From Acanthaster planci (taxonomy: Eukaryota; Echinodermata; Asteroidea; Valvatida; Acanthasteridae): DNA of 64,000 nt. Where the stretch lies: the NCBI RefSeq assembly GCF_001949145.1, contig NW_019091592.1, forward strand, positions 302,595 to 366,594, read 5' to 3'. The position numbers and the translations under genes are program-made. Positions 55,965-64,000 of this stretch are shown here, piece by piece. Under the pieces are notes generated by a model. It was not told where the DNA came from, ran no database searches, and saw nothing but the letters and a program-made list of their open reading frames with translations. Every line of letters starts with the position of its first letter. The stretch's first letter is position 1.

Positions 55965-55978
55965 AATAAATAAATAAA
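55965..55978 (+). promoter_or_regulatory. Polyadenylation signals of USP14
   Basis: Two overlapping-spaced AATAAA hexamers (55965-55970 and 55973-55978) lie about 220 bases after the stop codon in an A-rich run. This is the first canonical signal after the stop. The actual cleavage site cannot be seen. Confidence 0.6.
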
Positions 55979-56492
55979 AGGGTTTGACACTGGAAGAAAA
56001 ATGTGACCATCTGTTTTATGATGATATAACTCTGCCAACATTTTTTTCCCTTTTCAAATTCTGCATTAACAGATCATCATTGGGTCAAACTAACAGACTT
56101 ATGCATAAACATTCTATCCTTTGAACAGTAGATTTTATTGTTAAAATACTGTTAACAAGTTTTGCATCAAAAGTACAGAGGTGTGTTTTGGGAAACTGGC
56201 AAATATGGAAAAGTTGATTATTTTGCATTCCGCCCTTCAAACAGATTTGCATTGTATGGATCTCTCAGGAAATCTGATAATACTCTGATACTCGTCAGGG
56301 AACCCTAACGTATGTTACCTTGTCATGTCCCAATGGGTTAAGTCAAAATTGGTGCCCATCACTATACAGTTCTCATGCATGCATGGTAGTAATATTCAGT
56401 GTACCTTTGCTCCATCTCAGACCATAGTATGATTAAAAAAAAACATTCAGTTTGTAGTTGCAATAGAATGGAACCACCTAGTCATTAGAAAT

Positions 56493-56646
56493 TTACTGTT
56501 ATTTTATTCAGTTTGTAATAACGAAAACACGTTAGTGCCTTCGTGCGTCAAACCATACAGAGAAGCCCTCTTTTCTGTATGGTTTGACACACTTAAGCAC
56601 TCTAACAGGTGTTTTCATTATTACAAACTGAATAAAATAACAGTAA
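56493..56646. mobile_element. Near-perfect 154-bp hairpin (foldback MITE)
   Basis: The left arm (TTACTGTTATTTTATTCAGT and on through gtgtcaaaccatacag-like sequence) is repeated inverted in the right arm ending at 56646 (ACTGAATAAAATAACAGTAA). The outer 28 bases pair perfectly; the inner part pairs with few mismatches around a loop of about 15 bases at gaagccctctttt. Confidence 0.85.
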
Positions 56647-58670
56647 AGTCACAAAGGAGTACACATATACCTAAATGATATTTGGGACATGCAAGGCAAA
56701 TGTATATCCAGACCAGACATGTGAAACTTGAACAGCAGTAAAACCATGTACGTGAACACACAGCTCCAAATGCATACATTTTCAGGTTAAGCTTCAGCAA
56801 GTAACAGAAACTTAAAATGTTGAAAAGCCCATGGGGGAACTTGTTCCATGATACAAAAAGTAAATGTTGGCCCCCTTTACATGTATATAGTTTCAACTTA
56901 CTAAAAATAGGCTTACAACAAGGGTAGATTCAGAGGAATTTGGGCCACGCCCTCCAAAAAGAGAGCCTCCTGTTCCTTTTTATTTAAATGAAAGGTGACT
57001 TTTTATGGGAGGGGTCTGTACATTGGCCTGAATAAAGCCCCAAATGTACAGTAGCCTCACCCCTTAGAATGGCCATAAAAGGTTACGTGAACAAACATAC
57101 TAATTTAGCCCCCCCCCAAAAAAGTGGTTTTGTTCTGGTGCATTCGTAGTCAGCCATCTGAAAGAATTTTTCAGTTGAAGGGCTCACTAATTGGCCAGTC
57201 AGCATGCACAGTTTTACATGCATGGCTGTACTGTGAAACTCTGCCTCAATGTTATGCCTGTCTGCAAAAATGTCTCCTTTTAAGGGAGGATTAGTTTGAA
57301 AATGTAGTCAAGAATTGAAATTGAAACATGGAGTCACGTGTCATTTTTCAGCACAATTAATCTACTGTATGACACAGAATTCACTAGCCCTGTTTTGTGC
57401 AGTTGAGAAAACTTGGTTTAATTGCTCAATGTTCTTGAGCTGTGAAAACAATTTTCAGCTGGATTTTGTAAAATGTTTGCTTAACTGTTCCTCTTCTTTT
57501 AGACAGATAAACCTAACCCCAAAATGCCTCTAAACTTCGTTTTCAGAAAAGGGGAAATGTCCTGTGAACATGGGTAAGTCTGCAGAAGGTCTTCCCTTCC
57601 TCTATCATGCAGACATCTTTTAAGGTTAGCTCAAGTGTTATATTTGAGTCCATCACAAGTCCTTTCACAAGTCCAGTCCCAGGATAGGGTATTGTTTCCC
57701 ATTGTTTCCACAATATATTACTCTCCTTTATACAAACCACATGCACTTGCCAGTGAGGACTATAGATTGACCATCAAGTACAAGGATACACCCATTGTAC
57801 ATGTATTCTGTCCTCTGTGGTAAGGCTGAACAAGCACACAGGCACAGAGTTGTATGGACTTCACACGTTAAAGCACAGACGTGGTAAGGTTCATAACATT
57901 ATGGGGACCGTCTTCAATTAGGAAAGTCAGTCCCGACTTTTCTAACAGAAGGAATTGTCCTCTTAATGACCTACCCACACATACTCTGGGTAAGGGGGGG
58001 TGTCTTTGCTTTGTGCCTGACTAGTCAGGGTATGGGAAAGGAATATCACCATGGATCATCATGTATCAGCAGCATCAGGAAACATGTTTTCACTGGGCGA
58101 GGCATATTTTGTCCGTATTAGGAAAGGGCATGGATTCTAAGTCCAGCTAAAAAGAAAGAATGGTCAAATGTGTGCCAATTTCAGACTTTAATAAACTGAT
58201 GACAAGTGCTTATTGTAACGTTGTCCTGTGTTTCATTCATTGCTGTGAGTTACTGTGAGAACTGAGAGTAGAGTGGTGATAAATTGGCAGATGTCATTGT
58301 CTTTGTGCCAAATGCTGCTGTCTTATGGATGGCAAGTTGTCACTGAAAGAGGGCACTATCACCATCTCACTGGTATCACACACCAATCACAATCACTGTA
58401 GCATGTTATGTGTGAGACCAGTTACATAATTAGGCTTACATTGCCACTCAAGATTTTCTCATCCGGTTGACTTTTTATGTAAAAATTTTACCAATACAGT
58501 TATTTTTAGATACATTCCCAACAAATACAGTCTTGTTAACTTGAATGCAAGCAGAAAAATGATTCTTGATATGTGCAAAATGCTTAGTAACTCCTGTGTG
58601 GTGGTCATTGAGTTACATGTATCACATGTATTTGTCACTGCTGTGGATTCATTCTGTCTAACACTTTTAC

Positions 58671-58821
58671 TTAACCCTCCTATGCTGAAGTCACTCTTTG
58701 GGTCACTTGGTAAACACCTCAAAGAAGCACAGCTGTGTTGTGTTGTGCACTGCACCAACATGCAAGAGAGTGACTGTGGGCACTTGTGCATGTTTGTGCT
58801 GTAAAACCAAAGGAGGGTTAA
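58671..58821. mobile_element. TTAA-bounded MITE, family B, copy 1 (151 bp)
   Basis: TTAACCCTCCTATGCTG at one end, CCAAAGGAGGGTTAA at the other. TTAA borders and short CCCTCCT inverted repeats indicate a piggyBac-type MITE different from family A. Confidence 0.7.
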
Positions 58822-60764
58822 ACTACATTAAAACTGTGTGATGTAAGATTACTTGTGCATTTCATAATCTGCATAGAACCCAAGGGTTGATCCCCCCAAT
58901 GAAAATAAAGAAATTGACCACTTTTTTTGTTCATTTCATTTCCCTTCAAATGAGTAAAAAGCCCAATAATGTGGCCTCACGAGTCAGTCATTTCAATAAT
59001 TATTGTATACGCATCTCAATTATTAGTTCATTATCATGCCACAGTGCTTAATGTCCCTTTTCATGGAACTTTCTATTTCTAGTATCAATCCTGATTTTCC
59101 TTGTGCACATAATATGCACCCACACAATGTTCTGTACAGTGTTGGCTTATGCCTGTGGCCTAAAACTGCATACTTGGTACTGTCAAGTGTCTCAGTACAG
59201 ATGAATGCTTGCTCCAAAGTATTTCTCATTGGAAGCCATTATTTCTGAGAATAAAATAAAGACACAACAGATTAAGTTTTGTTATTGCTACTGCCTGAGT
59301 TCTTCGTGAACAATACCTTATGCTGAGATCAATTTACAGTCGGATCAAAGTATTGCTCAGTCTTCAAAGACGTCACAGTCAGTAATATCTCCACCAAGTA
59401 TTTCAGTTCACTTGCAGTTCTATTGCAACCCTGGTTAAAGAGCACCTCTAAGGCAAACATGTTTTCTCTGATTTTATCCATTCAAATAAATATGGAGACA
59501 TCCAACTTGAACGCAGTGTCATTTGTCTTCAATGCTCAACTATGACAAGCTTAAAAGGGGTTTTTTCTGTTCATGACAAGTTGCAAATTCTGAATGTAGA
59601 CTGCATCATTCGGAGAAAACAGAAAATGAAGGGAACTACTGCCGTGTGTTTGTAGTGGATAAACCCTGATGCATGCCAATCAATGGCTACCGTAGCTATC
59701 TCCTGAAGTGGTCCATGGAGTGTAGTCTCCCTCATTTTGTACATGCTAACATGGTGTTACTCTTATCACTTGTATTCGTGAATACATGTAATACCCTGCA
59801 GACCATGGATACTTGTCAAAGAAACCGTATTACAGAATCAGATGAATATGTTTTTTCCAGTAGAGTCCTGTAGTTGTCGCACACTAGCAAAGTGTAAACT
59901 GAGACAAAGATCAAGTCTGGCAATTCTTATACTTTCCTAAACTTGCAGGATAGAATATTCATCTTAAAAAGATTGGGGAGTCTAAGCTTGTCATGAACAG
60001 AAAAGCTTTCCTCACCCAGGTTTCAGTTGATATTTTCTTTACTGTGAGGTGGAATGCAGGGGAGAAATTGCAAAAAAAGACATCCGATATTGAATAGAAA
60101 ATGCTTTGCAAGAGTGCCAATGTGTTCTGTCGTAAAAAAAAATTAACTACCATTTGATTTAATAAAGTATGGGACGTGGGAAGTGATGCATGGTTGAACA
60201 TTCACAGTTTAGAACTTGTTTAATGAACATCTGTCTTCAATAGTGAAACAGCATTTCATGTGTGAAAGTATGCAAATCACAAAGCAGTATTATAAATTTG
60301 CTTTAAGAGTTAGTTGAATGATGAATTAAGCCAAAAGTAATATGAAGGTATTGTTCTTGTTCAAGCACATGGGAAAGAGTGCAGGAAAGGACTTTCACAA
60401 TTCTTACAAAATGTTGGGCAAGCCAAGCTGCATTGTAGATAAAAGCCTACAGACCATAAAAACTATCTGTACATGGCCAACTCAAATCCCTAAGTTGAAA
60501 GATATCCACCAATACCGGGCAAACAAAATCTGCATTTTGAGGTTGTTGAATGCAGCAGTTCAGAAGCAGATGGTAAATACATGTATTATCAAAGGCATCC
60601 CAAGGACAATATTATGATTGAACATAAATTACACAGTCATGACAAAGTGTTATATACATGCATACAAATACGTTTTTGTATGTAAAGCCACCTACACGAA
60701 CTTTGCAATTAATGCATTTTTGAAGCATATTAGTATAATATTTGCTTCAAGTTTCAGTGTTGAA

Positions 60765-60848
60765 CTATCGATGCTCAGCAGGCGGAGTGTATTTGCCTTC
60801 ATCTATCAGCTTTTTCCTTTGCTTCAAGATTGTCTTGAATCTTGCCAT
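60765..60848 (-). CDS. NDUFS5: NDUFS5 last coding exon
   Basis: 84 bases with acceptor catgttttgacag just before. It reads MARFKTILKQRKKLIDEGKY then TPPAEHR and TAG. It is basic and ends like vertebrate NDUFS5. The reading frame follows the first exon exactly. Its first Met is internal to the protein, not a start. Confidence 0.9.
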   Translation of the reverse strand: MARFKTILKQRKKLIDEGKYTPPAEHR

Positions 60849-61822
60849 CTGTCAAAACATGAATTTAAAAAAGGATATTCAATTAAAGTATACACTGACA
60901 TCAGGTCATTTTCAAATAGAAAAATATGCATGTACTTACGTTAAAGTGACTATGCTGTGTACTATTTTCCATGGAAGTGTTGTCAATGACAACACTTTTC
61001 ATGCAATTTAAAAGGTAGAGACCTTTTATAAAGACGGGTAAAAGGCAAGTCTGTTTATCATGGAGCCAATATTTAAAAAAATCATTACAAATGTTATGTC
61101 ACATTGACGGACATCAGTGTTGTAGTCAAGACCACCTGAGACCTTCACAAGACCAGCACAAGACCAACATAAGACCTCTAGTCTGAATTCAAGTCACAAG
61201 CTATTCAAATGAACTGCAACAAAAGCATTCCTTTGCCATCGTTCACCCTGTTACTTGTGACTAGTATTGTGTATGGTCTCGTAATGGTCTATACTACAAC
61301 ACTGAAGGACATTAAATTTTTACCTGTTTCCCCAAAATAATAACCACTCTTCACTTTAATTCTGAGGAAAGTGTCAATAGACACTGAATTTCAATATGCA
61401 TGATAGGGTGAAATCTGGACAATGAACAAATTTCTTTTATTACTGAGAGTTTTGAGAGACCTGATCAATTTCAAAGCACAACCCCACATACTGGTAGGTA
61501 CTGGTACATGTATTTGTGAATGAAATCTGACGACATGAGGGGATCGCACAAGGAGGTACAGACGTCCATGTACACTGTACATGGAATTCAGCAAGGCACA
61601 TACCTTCTTTGTACCTTGAGCACACTCCCAGAAGTCTTCCAACTCTGATTTGCATTCTTTCTGAGCTCGTTTCCACCCTAGACCCTCAGCACACCGTAGC
61701 CAGTCTAACTCTAGATCAGCACATCTTGGTTTTTCATGGGTAGGACCTTCTGGCAACTGCAGTCCAACAAACTGCTTATCCCAGTCTTGGATATGTAGGA
61801 TTGGCATAGCGGTTCCTGAAGT
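60765..61822 (-). CDS. NDUFS5: NDUFS5, NADH dehydrogenase (ubiquinone) iron-sulfur protein 5 / complex I 15 kDa subunit (two coding exons)
   Basis: NDUFS5 is an accessory subunit of mitochondrial complex I on the intermembrane-space side, folded through two CX9C hairpins by the Mia40 pathway. Coding parts 61807-61604 (68 codons) and 60848-60765 (27 codons plus stop) join in phase 0 and give 95 residues. The twin motifs are CADLELDWLRC and CKSELEDFWEC. The C-terminus KLIDEGKYTPPAEHR matches the family ending KLIKEGKYTPP. No N-terminal targeting presequence is seen, as expected for a CX9C protein. The acceptor before the first coding exon shows that at least one 5' noncoding exon lies upstream. 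The protein is a little shorter than human (106). It is convergent with USP14, with about 5 kb between stop codons. Confidence 0.92.
60849..61603 (-). other. NDUFS5 intron
   Basis: 755-bp intron between the two coding exons, donor GTATGT and acceptor gttttgacag. It contains hAT-like MITE copy 2 (61115-61304). Confidence 0.85.
61115..61304 (+). mobile_element. hAT-like MITE copy 2 (190 bp)
   Basis: Same ends as the copy at 44396 (CAGTGTTGTAGTCAAGACCA; ACTACAACACTG). Flanking 8-mers acggacat and aaggacat match at 7 of 8 positions. It lacks the 12-bp minisatellite, giving the unexpanded form. Confidence 0.85.
61604..61822 (-). CDS. NDUFS5: NDUFS5 first coding exon
   Basis: Acceptor tattacag, 15 bases of 5' UTR, then ATG at 61807-61805 (MPILHIQDWDKQF). 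Both CX9C motifs are in this exon. It ends GTKK at donor GTATGT. The Met was chosen because the protein then begins like the family (MPF/MPIL...D), and the upstream reading-frame residues fall before the acceptor. Confidence 0.92.
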
Positions 61823-63774
61823 CTGTAATATGTAAATGCACACATGAAGCTTTGATGTACTGGTTAACTACATGTATGTACAATAGTATTTGTTGAACAT
61901 TTTATAAATCTGCTAAAATACACATCAGGCGCCCTAAAAAACTCTCTGGTCTCTGGTCAGTGCACGCATCATCACAGACCTGTGCATCGTCAAAGTAAAA
62001 AAGTTTTTATTTCGTATAAAACTATGTCCAAAAGCTGCCAAACTTGCTTGATCGACTGGAAGGAATCCTGCTACTGTTTTAGATGGGGTACAATTGAGTA
62101 ATGTGCACAGTAAAGGAGTCCCTCTTGGCCCCCAAATGTAAATCTGTAATACATGTATACATTTACCTCATGGAATTAGATAAACGAGGTTATCTTTAAA
62201 CATCTACAGTACATGTACAAGCTGAAAATGCTTTTAAACAGGAAATGGTGAGGGGCCAGTATATTTCAGGAGCAAGGCCATGTGTTATAAAGCACATGTA
62301 AAGTGTTTGTAAATCATTTCTAGGGAAAACAGACTAAAAAAAAAGATTTTTCCCATTTCATTCATCAAAAAATTGTTTTGTGGGAAATAAGAGACTTCTT
62401 TTCTAAGTTTGACGTGCTGGACTGTTACCATGAACCCTATTTCTAATTCAGAGTTTTAACACGTACAATTGTGATCATTTCTTTTCCCCTAATATCACAT
62501 CCAACTTTGATTTCATGCACACAAAATTTTTGCTTTTTACCATTTAAATTAAGTTTAATCAAACTCTTTTATTTATGGGCAATCTAGACTGCATTTTTAT
62601 CTAGTTTAATATCTAAGTTTTAATTTGTCCTCTCATTTCTTCTAACTAGTAATTGAAAGTCATCAAGGGGAGTAGGATCTTATCAGCTTATGCCTTTCTT
62701 TTTCATTTTCAGTGTATTTTACACTGTTGGTGTGCAATTTAGCTACGATTCAGATCATCAGGCTAGTTCCTGCTATTGGTATCTATCTTTCAAAGTTACA
62801 GTAGCTGTTCTGTATGATATTCTTGTTCCCAAATCATTGTCTTGAGGTGAATAATTCCTGTGATCCTTAATTGTTTCAATTTGTGTGTGATGTAGTTCTG
62901 TCTCTTGAGTCAAATGAAATCAATTCAGGATGTTTTTATTCTCTTTGCTGTTAATTTCATTTCTGTTTTTAACTATTTGGACCAAATCAGTGAAAACAAA
63001 AGTACAGTTATGACCTTTTTTCCAATTCATTAACCCTCCTGCTGCTGTAACTGTCCAAAAATCCTTCCACTTGATTTGCCCCAGTAAACAGACACATAAT
63101 GGGAAATGTGACTGATTTTGACTGACAACTGTGTCCAGAAAGTATCTTTGCAAGGAGGGTTTAGCCAAGGAAGGAACATGCACAGTGGGTGGTGTTGGAT
63201 ACATGGATTATTTGTTTGGACAAATATTTATCTGGCTTCATGCTACCATTGTCATTTTAACTACACATGCATGTATTCAAGATATGGGATCAAGACGTAC
63301 ATAAAAGGTCAAACAAAATAATAGTTGTGCTTCCTATTACATTGAAAAAAATAGGTTCGGTAGGTGAGTAATATTTTTTTTCTTCAAAAGTTTTTGCGTC
63401 AAACATTTTAGGGTAGGAAATTTTTTCTTGAAACTAAAAAGTGATTTTGATGGTTCATGAAAATTTTTCAGCTATGTAAGGAAGGTTTTGATTCGAATGT
63501 GACAAGCAGAGAAGACTAGAATGTAATATCTATGGCCAAGTGGCTTCAAATGTCTGTAGAAATGTCAATGTGAAAACTTTAGAATTACAAGTTTTTAGAA
63601 TTATTGGTTTATTGCTAATTATATACTTACGTACACAATAAAAATTGCCTCAGCTCTTGTGCATTAAAATACAATCAGTAATAAAATTTAAGAAATACGT
63701 ATTTATAACAATAAAATAATTAAGCAATAAAAAGAATTAATTTCAATTACACTCAAAACAAGCAAAATAACAAA
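61823..63774. other. Upstream of the NDUFS5 first coding exon
   Basis: Should include NDUFS5 intron 1, its 5' noncoding exon and promoter, none of which I can place. It contains family B MITE copy 2 (63030-63163) and a segment at 62.81-62.9 kb (ttctgtatgatattcttgtt) repeated from 46.78 kb. Confidence 0.6.
63030..63163. mobile_element. TTAA-bounded MITE, family B, copy 2
   Basis: TTAACCCTCCTGCTGCTG at the left and GCAAGGAGGGTTTA at the right (last TTAA mutated to TTTA). 134 bp. Same end sequence as the copy at 58671. Confidence 0.65.
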
Positions 63775-64000
63775 TTACTTGGTATCATTCAGTCCCCTGA
63801 CTGCAGTTGGATAAAAGCTTCTTCTGAACCGTTCTATATTACACTTAATTACTCTGTAACATTTCCCTGATCTTCACAACTCAAATAACTCATTAGCTGG
63901 GTGAAATTCATCTTTAATAATACTGCTGGTCCTATTCTCCACTCTAGATCTGTACATTTCTAAAACTGGTGTGAGATCTCTACCAATAATACGTGCAGCT
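63775..64000 (-). pseudogene. Non-LTR retrotransposon reverse transcriptase, C-terminal end (partial)
   Basis: 75 codons running off the window to TAA at 63775, with one in-frame TGA near 63885. It contains AARIIGRDLTPVLEMYRSR and, at the end, RFRRSFYPTAVRGLN. The last motif (R.R.SF.P.A...LN) is the standard end of CR1/L2/Jockey-type ORF2 proteins. The following AT-rich sequence to about 63640 may be its 3' UTR. Confidence 0.7.

Larger units (their letters stand above)
55979..60764. other. Region between USP14 and NDUFS5
   Basis: Convergent intergenic sequence holding a foldback MITE (56493-56646) and a TTAA-bounded MITE of family B (58671-58821). It includes the unseen 3' UTR of NDUFS5. No further gene could be supported. 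Confidence 0.7.

Overview
The window is a piece of a metazoan nuclear genome, most likely from a marine invertebrate. I cannot fix the phylum. Long AT-rich introns with GT/AG ends, very many ACATGT/TACATGTA palindromes, dispersed MITEs and decayed retroelements support this. No prokaryotic gene organisation is present. One undetermined base (n) lies at 27029.

Host genes. The plus strand from 833 to 55743 is almost entirely one gene, USP14, the proteasome-associated deubiquitinase. Twelve coding exons were placed with consistent splice phases. They encode about 491 residues, against 494 in human, and carry the Cys box in exon 4 and the His box in exon 12. Only the very short first coding exon, with the start Met, was not found. 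Introns reach about 20 kb. Downstream and convergent, the minus-strand gene NDUFS5 (complex I 15 kDa subunit, twin CX9C) was assembled from two coding exons, 61807-61604 and 60848-60765, giving a 95-residue protein. Its last exon is only 84 bases.

Mobile and repeated DNA in the introns. (1) 19516-25836, in the intron after exon 8, is a compact cluster of small, decayed, intronless ORFs: a plus-strand block then a convergent minus-strand block, with a 10-bp-stem hairpin and T-run between them. It looks like an old endogenous DNA-virus-like or Polinton-like element and is the best candidate for something poorly described. (2) 48861-52728 is a DIRS-type element with unequal inverted terminal repeats, an internal complementary region rebuilding both ends, and a decayed tyrosine recombinase. 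(3) A Ty3/Gypsy-like gag remnant lies at 27503-28036. (4) Non-LTR retrotransposon pieces lie at 15979-16167 (endonuclease) and 63775-64000 (RT C-terminus). (5) MITEs: four copies of a TTAA-bounded family, two of a second TTAA family, two hAT-like copies with 8-bp target duplications, and three foldback elements. (6) Arrays of an approximately 150-180-bp repeat rich in CACGTG and TGACGTCA lie at 11.7-12.7, 38.8-40.7 and 42.6-43.1 kb. (7) A degenerate three-copy module covers 40.7-45.8 kb.

USP14 and NDUFS5 have no functional link visible here; they are convergent neighbours. Everything else appears to be intronic or intergenic passenger DNA. Most short ORFs are chance or repeat-derived.
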